DNA of 64,000 nt from Cristatella mucedo (Eukaryota > Bryozoa > Phylactolaemata > Cristatellidae), in NCBI GenBank assembly GCA_009760855.2, contig WPIO01000020.1, forward strand, positions 4,785,501 to 4,849,500, in the 5' to 3' direction. Both the position numbers and the translations under genes were made by a program. Shown here piece by piece: positions 45,028 through 56,149 of the stretch; within the stretch, counting starts at the first letter, position 1; every line of letters starts with the position of its first letter. The notes under the pieces are model-generated. The model worked only from the letters and a program-made list of their open reading frames with translations. It was not told the origin of the DNA and ran no database searches.

Positions 45028-45185
45028 ATGGCGCACTGGGAAAGTTGGTTGCTTTTCACGACCTCGGTCCCGAGGTCATGGGTTCTAATCCTGCGGTGGG
45101 CGATCCTTTATCGCCACTGCAAGCGGTGGTGATAGCCTTAAAGGCTCCTCTGTCGCTATACAAAAGAGGCCACTAAATCAGCTAG
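45028..45185 (+). mobile_element. SINE-B copy
   Basis: tRNA-like head with GGTCATGGGTTCTAATCC (box B) then GGTGGGCGATCCTTTATCGCCACTGCAAGCGGTGGTGATAGCC and the tail AAGGCTCCTCTGTCGCTATACAAAAGAGGC...AAATCAGC. Confidence 0.85.
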
Positions 45186-45879
45186 TATTTATTAAGAGGG
45201 AGAGTAAACTCCAACTGAGGCAGCAAACTATAGTTCCAAGAATTTGAAAATTAATTTTTTTGACTCGTATGAGTAGAAGTCCAGCCACTGATAACAGATG
45301 CCAACTATTTGCTAAAGTATCTGAGAAAGCGCGTGACATGCGCCTTCATGGTTATACCTCTGAAGCTACTCATAAAGTTGCAGTCACACTCTGTCGTATA
45401 AGTGCCCTAGATGTGGCTGACGCGGATGCCATATCGATTTCACAAAAAGCCCACCCCCGCCAAAATTTTTGAGCATTATATTTGAAGGACTAGTGCCATG
45501 AGCCAGTTGAAAATAATTATCATGCTGCTTAAGAAGGAGAAGCAGAGACAGTTTTCCTAGTAGGCAGTGCGCTTACAGACGATTTTGTAAATGCAGGCCG
45601 TTTTAAAATTGACACTACACGTCGGTATGTCTCGAAAGCATAACCAAGCGTAGCTGTTTGCATAGTCAGGACCATGCATTTCAAGTGGGACTGAAGTATG
45701 GCACTTTCGCGCACTTGTATTAGCTTGCTTGTAATGGAGTCCCAATCTCACGGTGGCGGTCTAAATCCGGTGAGGTACGGACATTTCCCCCCTGGACGGT
45801 TCTTCCCCCGGACATTTTCCCGGTACATTCCTACCGGAAATCCCCCCTGGGATAGGAAATTCCCCCCCCCGTATATAGC

Positions 45880-45998
45880 TTAGGATTTAGATTTAAAGGT
45901 TGAGTGTTTTCGGGTTTCGGGTTTAGTGTTTAGGGCTTTGGAGTTTGGGGTTTAAGGTTTAGAGTCTAGGTTTTAGGATTAGGGCTTTTAGGGTTAAT
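45880..45998 (+). repeat. Degenerate TTTAGGG-like repeat, left part
   Basis: Irregular units such as GGGTTTAGTG, TTTAGGGC, GGGGTTTAAGG, TTTTAGGATTAGGGC and TTTTAGGGTT. It resembles decayed (TTTAGGG)n or (TTAGGG)n telomere-type sequence and is interrupted by LINE-A. Confidence 0.7.
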
Positions 45999-46712
45999 AA
46001 TAATAATAAAAATGCACTTGATAAAGCACCCTCAGAGAAATCAATCTCTTTCTAGGCACTTTACATTTGCTGCAAAGGGAACCGCGATTGACGTGAGTAA
46101 TATCATGCTTGATAAACAACATGAATAACATGGTTAGTGGCAGCATGCACAGTGTCAGCACGCATGAGCACATAAAGGACGAATCACAGGGACCCAGTAA
46201 ATGCTGTCATAAATAGGTGTGCTTTTTAAGTTCTTTTTTAATGTGGTCAAATCAGGGGATGCTCTGACGCAAGTCGGGAGTGAGTTCCTGGCTTTGGGAG
46301 CATACGAGTTAAATGCACGGTCTCCAAAGGATTTGAGGTTTGTACGAGGTATTGTAGACTGTTGGATTCCGAAAAGCGGGTGGTACGATGCTTGGCCTGG
46401 TGGGGGAGTAGATCTGAGAGATAGGTCGGAGCCAAAGAATGAAGTTACTTAAAAGTGAGCAACAAAACCTTGAAGTTGAACCGTTGCTTGACTGGTAGCC
46501 AGTGCAGGTCAGCGAGAAGTGGTGTGATGAGGCAACTGCGATGCTCACGATAGACAAGCCAAGCTTCGGAGTTGTGCACTAGTTTTAAGCGCCTGATTGC
46601 ACGTGCCTGTTGACCTGCAAGCAGCGAGTTGCAGAAGTCAATGTCACAAATGCAAGGACCAATTTAGACGTGGTATCCTTATCTAAACAAGCCCGAATTT
46701 TAGCAATGTTAG
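45999..46712 (-). mobile_element. LINE-A 3' fragment inside telomere-like repeat, minus strand
   Basis: Runs from the TAA tail complement and hairpin (AAAGCACCCTCAGAGAAATC) to the region near AAACAAGCCCGAATTTTAGCAATGTTAG. It is truncated there and flanked on both sides by TTTAGGG-like sequence in one orientation, so it inserted into that array. The frame is broken. Confidence 0.88.
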
Positions 46713-46801
46713 GTATGGGTTTAGAGTTTAGTGTTTTTAGGGTTTAGGGTTCAGGGTTTAGGGTGTAGGGTTTAGGATTTTAGGTTTTTAGGGTTTAGGG
46801 C
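46713..46801 (+). repeat. Degenerate TTTAGGG-like repeat, right part
   Basis: TTTAGTGTTTTTAGGGTTTAGGGTTCAGGG, TTTAGGGTGTAGGGTTTAGG and TTTTTAGGGTTTAGGGCGGG. Cleaner than the left part and in the same orientation. Confidence 0.8.
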
Positions 46802-47166
46802 GGGCTGCGCCTCCACCGCCTAAATCCACCCTTACTCGTATTTCGCGCTTTCATTAGTGCGCATTAGAGCGTAACTAGATCTCTTGAGCTCGACTTATAC
46901 TCAGTAGACCTCGGAGGCTAAGCGCTCATTTGTAGGAACGCACGGCATGCTGTTGCGCGCACCTGCTTGACGGATACGAACGCTTGCCTGGTGGCGTCGA
47001 GTGGGACCGAACTCCCGCGGCACCGAACTTGATAGCTCACCGCTGCCGCCGCTGCAACCGCAGCCGCCGCTCGCTCCATTAGAAACCATCCTTCCAATCC
47101 ATCCATTATTCTAATTACACTCTGAGTTGATTTTATTTTAATAAAGAGTGAACTTCATTTGATCAT

Positions 47167-47175
47167 GCATATATA

Positions 47176-47218
<43 letters not shown>

Positions 47219-47219
47219 T
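47167..47219. repeat. (TA)n microsatellite
   Basis: TA dinucleotides with a few interruptions. Confidence 0.95.
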
Positions 47220-47408
47220 CTTAGTTTAACATTCATCAACATAGGGGGAAATGTTCTACCCCGGGGGAATGTCCGGGGATAAATGTCCAAAGGCTCACCA
47301 GGGGTAGAAATGTCCGGTGGGGGGAAACGTCCAGGGGAAATGTCCTGCAACCAAATCCCGCATCTGTTAACGATGAGCTACTCTGTACTGGACAACTTAT
47401 ATTGCAAA

Positions 47409-47967
47409 TATAATGTAGTGTAATGTAATTTATCTCCGTCTGTAACTTCACAAAGCCATTAAGACTATGTGGGTGTTACGCAGGAGAGTTTGGTATAGCG
47501 CACTTAAAGCCCAATTGGCTTTCGGTACGCATTCGGTAGCCAACATACTTCGTCTCACGCAACAAAGAGAAAGTAGGAAGCATAGCAGAGTCAGGATAGC
47601 AGTTGAGGTAGTGAGTAGCATGGACATAGTAGTTCAGGACCGCTGAAAAGGATGTGCCATAGTCGGCAGTTGGAGAGTAGTTGTCATTGCATAAGAATTT
47701 CGGAAGCGAGTTCCACAGTCTAGGACCTGCAGAGCCAAAGCTTCTGTCGCCAAAGTCTTTAATCGAGAGAGAGGAACAGCTAATTTATTGTCAATACAGG
47801 ACCTGAGGGCACGAAGAGGCTGAAACAGGTGCAGCAGTTCAGTTAGATATGGAGGAGCCAAGCCGTGGCGGGCCTTGTGGGTCAGCATAAGAACTTTGCT
47901 CTTTACCCATTCGTCAACCGGCAGCCATCCCAGTTCTTTTAGCAAAGGAGACACATGGTCAAACCTC
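47409..47967 (-). mobile_element. LINE-B 3' copy, minus strand
   Basis: Starts with TGTAATGTAAT (tail complement), then GGGTGTTACGCAGGAGAGTT and the coding end in reverse. A minus-strand frame at 47634-47969 reads HKARHGLAPPYLTELLHLFQ before it breaks. The copy is 5'-truncated at CACATGGTCAAAC. Confidence 0.88.
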
Positions 47968-48520
47968 AATAAAAATAAAATCCTAAATAAACCTCAATGA
48001 AAAATAAGTCCCGAAGGAGAGCCAGATGTACTTCCCACGTGCAAAATTAGCTAGGCATTCCATTTTCTGATATTGGTTTCCCAATATCTCCTCTGCTGTC
48101 ATTACTAATTTTTAACATGAAAAGATTTCTACATGAAAATTTCATTGACATATGGAGTTGTATCGGGTTTGGTGCATAGCTTGTGTATACAATAAACTAG
48201 CGACTCCTGCTTTCTCACATTTCGCACGTGAGATAGTCATTCCAGAAGCTCCTCACAGCATGGCCATGTACTCTCTCGTGAACAATGGCCGCTCTGGCTT
48301 GAGCGCAGCATGCCGGGCCGGGCCAGCGACGCTATCGTCGCTCTTTCAATGACTTCTCACACCAATTTGAGGTCCCAAGAAACAAATTCATACACTTAAT
48401 TCATCTCGATGGTACATGATCGCTTGGAGTTACTCACCTTTTTTACTATATGAAGCCGAATAAATCAGGGTCAGTGCGGTGGCGGCTTGGGCATAGTTCA
48501 CCCGGCAGTTCGGTGAGCCG
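47968..48520. other. No recognised gene
   Basis: Nothing recognised between a LINE-B copy and a SINE-B copy. Confidence 0.45.
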
Positions 48521-48682
48521 CTATGGTACACTAGGTAAGGCGGTTGCTTTACATGACCACGCTCCCGAGGTCGCGCGTTCGATTCCTGCTGTGGATAAAT
48601 TCTTTATCGCCACTGCATGCGGTAGTGAAAGCCGTTAAGGTCCTTCTGTCGTTACACAAAAGAGGCTTTTAAATCAGCTACG
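48521..48682 (+). mobile_element. SINE-B copy
   Basis: GGTACACTAGGTAAGGCGGTTGC (box A side), GGTCGCGCGTTCGATTCC (box B), then TTCTTTATCGCCACTGCATGCGGTAGTGAAAGCCGTTAAGG and TACACAAAAGAGGCTTTTAAATCAGC. Well preserved. Confidence 0.87.
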
Positions 48683-49784
48683 ACTTATTTATCTATTTAT
48701 TTGAATGAGCTCTGACGGGCGCTAACACACTGGCAGTCGGCCGCCGAGCTGCCGCCGACAGCCTGGCGATCGGCTCACACAAGATGAAGGATGCGGCAGC
48801 GGTGTGCGACGGGGCGTCTGCAGAAGGCCCGGAGCGCGAGCATAAAGCGCGAAAGGCGGAAGCAGCCCCGCGTAATAGTTGTACTAGTGAGCGTATCTCG
48901 CCCGACAAACGAGTGTGGAACTTCAGAGCTGAGCCGTGCGCCTTCATGACTCGCTAGGATTTTCGCGTGCACGAAAGGCTGCACTAGCTGCGCTCGACTT
49001 GGCAGCTCCGCGATAGAAGAATAAGAAGAAGTAGAATAAGAAGAATAAGAAGAAGAGAGTGGATAGAATCCCTATAGGTGGACAGACTGGCGCGAAGTCG
49101 GGATCAAGCCGTGCCGACGGTAACGTCATCGATGCCTTTTTTGGCTATCCCGTGCAGGGGAGGCAGCCAAACTTACGGTTTACTTTGCGTTGAAATAATA
49201 ATAGGCGTTGTTATTATTATATTTTTAATCATTTTTATTATTATTACTACAAGACAAGGGAGTGACGTCAACTTCGGCGACTCGGTGCCTGGGCGTACCT
49301 TTCCATTACTGCTCTGGAACGCTTCGCGAAGTGCGAAAGGGCGAGATGGGCCGATTTCTCCACGAAACGGCAAAGAAGGCTTGAGGCGAGCGTTCAAGTA
49401 GCGCTCGTCGCGCTGTGGCGAGCCCAGCCGCCAGGCGCAATCGCCAGTCGGTCCTGTCGCAGCGGGACGCCGTCGTCACCCCCGCTTACCGCGAGCTCAA
49501 TGCACAGCGAGGATAGGCGCAGATGCGACGGGGCTAGCGGGGTCGGAAGTCGTAGCGGGAGGCGGCGCGAGCTTTTGCCGGTCCTCAACGGTGAGAATGG
49601 GAAGAGACGCCGAGGGCAGGCGATTGAGCGCTCGGCTCGCACACTGGCCGTGTCAAATCGCATCTCGCGCTCTCCGAGAGCCTAGTAATATCACGGTCGA
49701 AAGCCTCGCCGTCACCCTCAGCCAAGCTGCAGGGTACTCGCACGTCACAACCTAGGTCGTTGATTCGAGCCCTCGTAGTACGAG
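48683..49784. other. CpG-rich stretch with no recognised gene
   Basis: GC- and CpG-rich with short overlapping frames on both strands, an AAGAAGAATA-type run near 49016-49060 and an ATT-rich run near 49200-49250. No coding family recognised. Confidence 0.45.
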
Positions 49785-49898
49785 TGAGCATACGAACTAA
49801 ATGCATGGTCTCCAAAGGATTTGAGGTTTGTACGAGGTACTTGTAGATTGTCGGATTCCGAAATGCGGGTGGTACGATGCGTGGCCTGGTGGGGGATA
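49785..49898 (-). mobile_element. Small LINE-A fragment, minus strand
   Basis: GAGCATACGAACTAAATGCATGGTCTCCAAAGGATTTGAGG and GGATTCCGAAATGCGGGTGGTACGATG match the complement of the LINE-A coding end (positions about 40290-40420). Confidence 0.85.
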
Positions 49899-49944
49899 GT
49901 ATTTGCTGCAAGCCAGCGACACTGACCGTCGGCGGCAAAAGCCT

Positions 49945-50441
49945 TTGTAATGTAATGTAATGTAATGTATCTCCGTCAGTAACTCCACAAAGTCATAAAG
50001 ACCATGTGGGTGTTACGCAGGAGAGTTTTGTATAGCGCACTCACAGCCTAAGCGGCTTTCGGTACGCATTCGGTAGCCAACAGACTTCGTCTCACGCAAC
50101 AAAGAGAAAGTGGGAGGCATAGCAGAGTCAGGAGAGCAGTTGAGGTAGTGAGTAGCATAGAAGTAGCAGTTCAGGACCGCTGAAAAAGATGTGCCACAGT
50201 CGGCAGTTGGAGAGTAGATATCGTTGCGTAAGAATTGTGGCAGCGAGTTCCACAGTCTAGGACCTGCAGAGCTAAAGCTTCTGTCGCCAACTGTCTTTAA
50301 GCGGAGGAATGGGACAGCTAATTTATTGTCCACACAGGACCTGAGGGCGCGAACAGGCTGAAACTGATGCAGCAGTTCAGCTAGGTATGAAGGAGCCAAG
50401 CCGTGGCGGGCCCTGTGGGTCAGCATAAGAACTTTGCTTTG
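49945..50441 (-). mobile_element. LINE-B 3' copy, minus strand
   Basis: Starts with four to five TGTAA units (tail complement). A minus-strand open frame at 50013-50426 gives 137 codons of the natural C-terminus (ARHGLAPSYLAELLHQFQPV, WNSLPQFLRND) to the stop. It ends where a plus-strand LINE-B piece begins, making an inverted pair. Confidence 0.9.
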
Positions 50442-50705
50442 CAGGTCCTATACTGGGGAACTCACTTCCGCGATTCTTACGCAATGACATGTATTCTCCA
50501 GCTGCTGCCGACTATGGCACCTCCTTTCCAGTCGTCCTGCGCTGCTACTTCCTCGCTAGTCACTTCCTCGACTACCGTCTTAACTGAGCTATGCTTTTGA
50601 CTTTCTCATCGTTGAGTGAGAACAAGTCTTTTGGCCGTCACGTACCCACCCACTAAAATCCGCTTAGGTTCCGAGTTGTTATAGAAAACTCTACCAATAA
50701 CACCA
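50442..50705 (+). mobile_element. LINE-B 3' fragment, plus strand
   Basis: TTTGCAGGTCCTATACTGGGGAACTCACTTCCGCGATTCTTACGC through TATAGAAAACTCTACCAATAACACC, the diverged 3' end of LINE-B in the opposite orientation to its left neighbour. It has no pentamer tail and stops at the hAT relic. Confidence 0.8.
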
Positions 50706-52547
50706 ACAAAATTTGTTCAGCGTCCATCAATGACTGTTTAATGGAAATATTTGCACTGAACAATTTCTGGAGATTTTTCACTGCGCTGGCCAGCGTTCCT
50801 GAAGAGTGTGGATTCGGACTTGAGCCTTTTGAAACTATTTTGCCTTCCGTCTGCAACCGATGACCCATCTCTTTGAAGCAACAAATTAAACCTATCTTCA
50901 AAAGGCAAGTTTACACTTCCAGCATTATTTGACAACTTATGGACAAAAACTTCTACATGTTGACACAAATAGACGAGACGCTACATTACCATAGAAATTT
51001 AGCGTAGTTTCTGACGGCGCGACGAATGGATCTTAGAAAGTTTGCAAAGGTGCATGACATCCTTGTTCGATCGCTCTTCAACGCAACGATTCAAATTTTC
51101 AATGAGCTTGGTACTACTGTCATTATTCAGTTAGAGAGCTTTTTAAACATTAATTGTAATCTTGTGTTAGCACTATCGACGTCGCTTCTTCCTAGAAATG
51201 GAGTCTCAACAGCAAGTTTCACGGGTTCCATAGCCATCAGATAAGCTTTGAGAGCATCAAATCCAATGCCTCAATAACTTCCAGCGCCTTAAATTTGGTT
51301 TGGCTCTCGTGGGTGTTGACTTCCGTCTTTACTAACTGCACTAACATCGTTGATATGGAGTTCTAGCGCGTATTCACGTCAAGATACAGTTCAAGCTCGC
51401 GTCCAACCTCAGCTTTTACTTTGGATTGCAAAACATTATTTTAAACAGTAATGTTTTGAGAATTGTTCAAGCTTGCGTGATTTCTTGAGCGGATCACGGT
51501 AGTCGACGTCTCGTTCTAATGTATCATCGCTGATCTCTTCCAAGTCGGTAATTGTCCATTTCATCGATGTCGTCACTATCCAAGTTTAAATCGTCTTCGC
51601 AGTACCTTCTTGTACCGTGTATCGCATACTCCAAGGTGCAGAACATCGTTTAAAAAGAACTGTCCGATGACAGCGATATGGCTAATGCTTTTACTACTTA
51701 CTGCAGTACCGTCCTCAGTTGATCCCGCCGAATCCTCCTCTTTTGTTATTCCAAAATAGCTCAAATGCTGTTTGATTGATTCGACCATACCGAGAGTATT
51801 GGACGAACCAAATATCCAAACGTGTCTTTATTTTTGTTTTTATCGTTGCTATCATGAATGCTGACTCCGAAGAATCAACGTCCTCTCACAGCTGTATATT
51901 CATCAAGTCACGCTAAACTTTACTTCTGTCTCGAGTTTTCCCCCGATGTCGACAATCGCTTTGCTTCTCATTTCTTTGCAGTCATCACGCACCATCTTCA
52001 TCATACTGCTTTCGTTCACTGGAAGTTTAAATCCGTCCCACAAGATTGACTGCCGTGTAAATACTTTTTCTAGCGATAGATGTAATCGATATTGCATCAG
52101 TAGCCAGATAGGTAACAATCTCCTCCAGACTCTCTCGCACCAGGAAATCGGCAATCGATGTTGCTCTCTAATTGTTCAATGGCTGTTCCTTGGATGTTTA
52201 CCCTCCAGCAGGTTTATCAAAATCAATTCCGTGTTTTAGGCGATTCTTCAACGTTGTCGTGGAGTTTTCAGAACATTTTATGATTTTATTACTTCGTCCG
52301 CATTAACTGTCTAGATCTTATATGATTAGACTCTTTCGTTTTGTGGCGTACCAAACTGAAGACACGACTGAAAAAAATCTTTATTTTTCGATTCCACGAG
52401 ATCAATTTAATTAATACCTTACTTAATGTTTTCAAATTCCAATTTAATTTTAGCTTTTGGCCAATTTTATAGACCATCCTGACCAATTGCTGACACGTCC
52501 AAATTAAATTTTTAAACTTTGTTTACCGTAACATATTGCACATCCCT
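50706..52547 (-). pseudogene. hAT transposase relic with one visible terminal repeat
   Basis: Minus-strand remains of a hAT-superfamily transposon, about 1.84 kb. Reading from its 5' end: a terminal-repeat-like TTAGGGATGTGCAATATG near 52535-52550, typical of hAT ends; ...CKEMRSKAIVDIGGKL and KFSVT (51903-52154); after a slip, DEYTAVRGR and FFGVSIHDS; then LSYFGITKEED and FLNDVLHLGVCDTRYKK (51576-51788); then MAMEPVKLAVETPF and the segment reaching FEDRFNLLLQRDG (50738-50968). The order matches the RNaseH-like part of BED-type hAT transposases. The C-terminal dimerisation part is cut off where LINE-B sequence begins. Several stops and slips make it non-functional. Confidence 0.75.
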
Positions 52548-55134
52548 AATGAAGATTAGAGCTCTATTTTCAGCGTCTTTTTGATTAAAAATATCCTTTA
52601 GAAACGGTAAAATTGTTAGAAAACAGCTGCTTAATGTTGCTTTTTGGGCGAAAAACAGCCATTTTACTGTTGCTTTGACTGTTACTTTACCTGGTGTTAA
52701 ATAAAAACTCTATTTGCGGAATATCTACTTGCGGAGCACGAACGAACCATGGCTGTTTGCAATGCACTCCGACAAAGCTCTGTGTGGACCAAAGATTACG
52801 ACGTAGAGTTTCTTATTTTTATAGTTCAAGATCTGTAAATATTCTTTACCTCCTTCATAATCTGACCGACTTAGCATGCGCAGTTTGTTGAGCGAAGCCT
52901 CGACATTTGGAGGCCTTGCAGATAAAAACACTTTGACGTTTTCGACTCCGCTAGGCACGCAGCGACGACGTTTCACGAAACGCCGCATAAACTCTCCGAG
53001 TACGCCTGTCTATTGTTTGATCGCCCCAGGGAGTTTTATTCCTGCTCAAATTTTCAAATGCAGCGAAAAAACAAATAAGAAACAAGTAAAACTAAACTTA
53101 TTAAAACAAATTCCGCCTCACTGCCACTCTCGCGCTCGCCATTAACGGCCTACAGTCTCCGCGAACTCAAGGCGGAGCGTTTTACCAGCTTCATCTAAGG
53201 ATTAATTTAAAGAAGTGGATTGTTAGTTTACTGACCATATTGATGCTCCAGATTGTGGCCTTGCAAGGTAGGCTTCCAGACGGCATCATGCGGATGAAAT
53301 TGGAGGTCGGGCTCTGACGATGCGTACTAGCTGCCCGGCGGTCAGAGACAGCACTTCCATTGTCAACGTCAGGAGTGTGCGACGCATTAGTAGTGGCACC
53401 GAGTTCCAAAGACTGACTGACGTATTTCTTCGCTTGCTATACGTGAGGCCTCGACGGCCCCGACGCGTCCTGGAGCACCGGCGAACGCTAGCTAGTTCGG
53501 CTTCTCGTCCATGATAAATTGCTTTTCCTTTGCATTACTCTGAGCTGCGTTTGTTACTTTTTCTTTTGACCCCGCAACGCCACAAGTAATGAATATGTGT
53601 CAGGCTGTAGAGTGCTCGCTAGCAAAGGCGAATTGCAATCAGTTGTTGGTGCGCATACGGTAGCTGCCAGCCTTGATCGTCGTACTCAGCAAAGGAAAGC
53701 TGAGAAGCCTAAATGAGCTGGGTGAATAGTCAGTAAGCCAATTGGCATAGCCTTGCACTCAGTTGCAAACGACCCCTGGCGAATGACTGACAGTGAATTC
53801 TAGAGACTAAGATCTGGCCAGGCAGCAGCAGCTCTGCAGCCTTACAGACCCAAGGCGAACCTCCTCAAAAGAAAAGAAGGGACCGGGAGAACATAGTGAT
53901 AGTCTCGTTGCTGCAACGTAATCGTCTCGTCTTTTCTCGCGGTGCCTCTGAAAAGGTTGGCGAAAGATTTAACCTCAGATATTTCAGCATTTTGTATGGG
54001 GTGCAAGGTAACACGATGTCATCACTGCACACGACTTGCATTACTTTGCAATATTTCCAACAAATCGGGCATGCTGTCTCATTGGTTTGCTTAACCAGTG
54101 AAACAATTTGCGTAATAAGCCTTTATTTGCAGTATCCGGGGAGATTTATGGCTTCTAACCTGGTCACCAATCTCGCTAAATATGATTTTCTACTATGATT
54201 GCAGCACAGCGAAGTAGCTGGATGACGGAATTTGATTAAGCATTATTAAATCCACCTACCTTTGTCATAGCATACCCAGGGTTGTTTATAAGAACATTGG
54301 GCCAATAATGAGCTTACTAAGCGGTAAGCAAGTTCTCCCCAGGAGAATCATGGGATGACCGTTGTCGATGACAATAGGAGGGGGGGCATTTCTCGCAATC
54401 CTCCGTTTTCCTCGACTCTCAATGGACGAAGCGATCCAGCAAATTTTTGTAGTCCTGTCATCTGACAGTGATTTAGTGAGCATTCCACTGAAGATAAATT
54501 GCTACTACTTACTCATTTCTCTTTTTCCTTTTCAGATTTGGCTCTCACATTGTGCAGCTTTGAGATTCTGCGCTATATGCACGCATGCATTTATGAGCCC
54601 TTGCTGAGAGGTTGTCTAAGAAACCGTAGCCTGAAAACAAGTTTGCTGAAGGTATACGCATACTATTATTCACACTGACCTTGAGTTTTGAGCACCGGTG
54701 ACCTGTGCTATTAGCTTTAGGCTTGGATGGATGTAGGCAAAAACAGATGAAACATCAGACAACATTACGATCGCATTTATTCTGAAGTACGTGTCCCTTC
54801 GGTAACCAAAATCGCCCTTAAATCAAGAAACCTTGTAAACCTTAGTATTGATGCTGCCCTCAACCACATATCCTTATTTCCCTTTTGCTCCGTCTTCTAA
54901 CGACTCAGCTAACCAATGAGAGGCTGCAATACGACGAGTGCAGACATTCTGAATGAATGCCTGGCTCTGACTAAGCGGCGCTTTGGGCGCCCTCATCTAG
55001 CAGGCCGTAAGTCAACTGCTTAGGTCAAATCAGCTGGAAACTACTCAGCAAAGATTGAAGAAGCACACAAAATATCTGAAGTCAATGTTGCTGGAATTGC
55101 AGACAGGGGCTGTTGTAGATCGTACCGATTCATT
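52548..55134. other. No recognised gene
   Basis: Contains unassigned frames of 60-100 codons (for example 52725-52988 and 53191-53409 on the minus strand, 53896-54198 on the plus strand), none recognisable. Composition is mixed. Confidence 0.4.
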
Positions 55135-55295
55135 CTGGGTATAAGCCCTGGGGTAAAGTGCTCACTCTTCACGACCCTGACAGAGGGCGGCTTGAGTCCG
55201 TTAGTGATCAATTCTGTATTGTCCACTGCAAGCGCTGGTCATGGGCGTGAAGGCTCCTCTGCCTCTACATAAATGAGGCAGTTAAATCAGCCTTC
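55135..55295 (+). mobile_element. SINE-B copy, diverged
   Basis: GGGGTAAAGTGCTCACTC (box A side), GGCGGCTTGAGTCCG (box B), then GTCCACTGCAAGCGCTGG, AAGGCTCCTCTGCCTCTACATAAATGAGGCAGTTAAATCAGCC. Confidence 0.78.
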
Positions 55296-55325
55296 CCTTA
55301 TAATCCTAACTAAGCGTAAATCTAG

Positions 55326-55470
55326 CGAGCTTGCTTGGTCCAGCGGTAAAGGTGCTCGCTCCGGCTAAGGTCTGGCTGAGGTCGTGGGCTCAAGCCATGA
55401 GGCATATGTGAAGCGCCTGAATAGAGATTGGGTTCTCTTGGGGCGCTATACAAATGAATTATATTTTTTT
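55326..55470 (+). mobile_element. SINE-A copy, well preserved
   Basis: GGTCCAGCGGTAAAGGTGCTCG, GGTCGTGGGCTCAAGCC, then the tail AGCGCCTGAATAGAGATTGG, GTTCTCTTGGGGCGCT and ATACAAATGAATTATATTTTT. It lies 30 bases after a SINE-B copy in the same orientation. Confidence 0.9.
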
Positions 55471-55784
55471 ATATTTTATACATGACCGAAGTGGAATCAC
55501 AGCCGCACAGTCAAAAAATGTTGATGACGGCCATTGAATATTTCTTTAAAAGCTCCTAGGTCAGCATCCAGCTTAGCTATGCCTAAAAAGAAATAGCAGA
55601 TCTTTCTTTAGCTTATTGTAAACAAGACAAATAAGATCAGAGTCCATCTCCAAGGTAAATATCCCCACTGAGTTTGCAACCCCTTTTAACTTGTTGTTCC
55701 TTAATCTCTACCTTCATACATTGCCGCTAATAACCTCATTTCGACATGCATCACCCACACTAAGAAGACTACTGGAAATGTTAT

Positions 55785-55860
55785 AATAATTATTATTAAA
55801 GAATCATACAGCGCCCTTTTGCACTAAATCTTGTTGGAGGCGCTTTGCCAAAGCGGACCC
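55785..55860 (-). mobile_element. LINE-A/SINE-A tail remnant, minus strand
   Basis: ATAATAATTATTATTAAAG, then ACAGCGCCCTTTTGCACTAAATCTTGTTGGAGGCGCTTTGC, with the hairpin arms GCGCC/GGCGC kept. Confidence 0.5.
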
Positions 55861-56149
55861 CATAAGTTTAGCTCTTGTTCAGAGTAGCCTGTACTTACTG
55901 CTGCACGGCTTAAGGAAGATTGCAAATCTTGATTAGGTCTGAGGTCATGTTCCTGCATTGATAAAGCAAGCCTTTTAAGGCCACTCACTACGAAATCGGC
56001 ACTAGAACAGGAAAACCTAAGTAGCTAATTAGCTTCAGCCATGACTCCGCTTTACCACTTCTATTATAAAGGCAATGGAACAAGTAGTGGAGTCTATCAA
56101 ATTTAAAAACCAAACAGCATCGGCCATTTTCGAGTCGGCGTCGACTGCG

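Larger units (their letters stand above)
45779..47345. mobile_element. Possible composite element with inverted C-rich/G-rich ends
   Basis: The left end (45779-45871) reads GGACATTTCCCCCCTGGACG and then TTCCCCCGGACATTTTCCC. The right end (47244-47345), reversed, reads GGACATTTCCCCTGGACGTTTCCCCCCACCGGACATTTCTACCC. The two ends are clear inverted counterparts over about 50 bases and are built of loose repeats of a GGACATTTCCCC unit. Between them lie telomere-like sequence, a LINE-A copy, a GC-rich part and a TA microsatellite. No transposase frame is seen, so if mobile it would be non-autonomous. The alternative is one dispersed satellite present in both orientations. Confidence 0.45.

Noticed and set aside
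48521-48600. Apparent tRNA gene with box A and box B
   Set aside because: The same head occurs several times with a common non-tRNA tail, so it is a tRNA-derived SINE.
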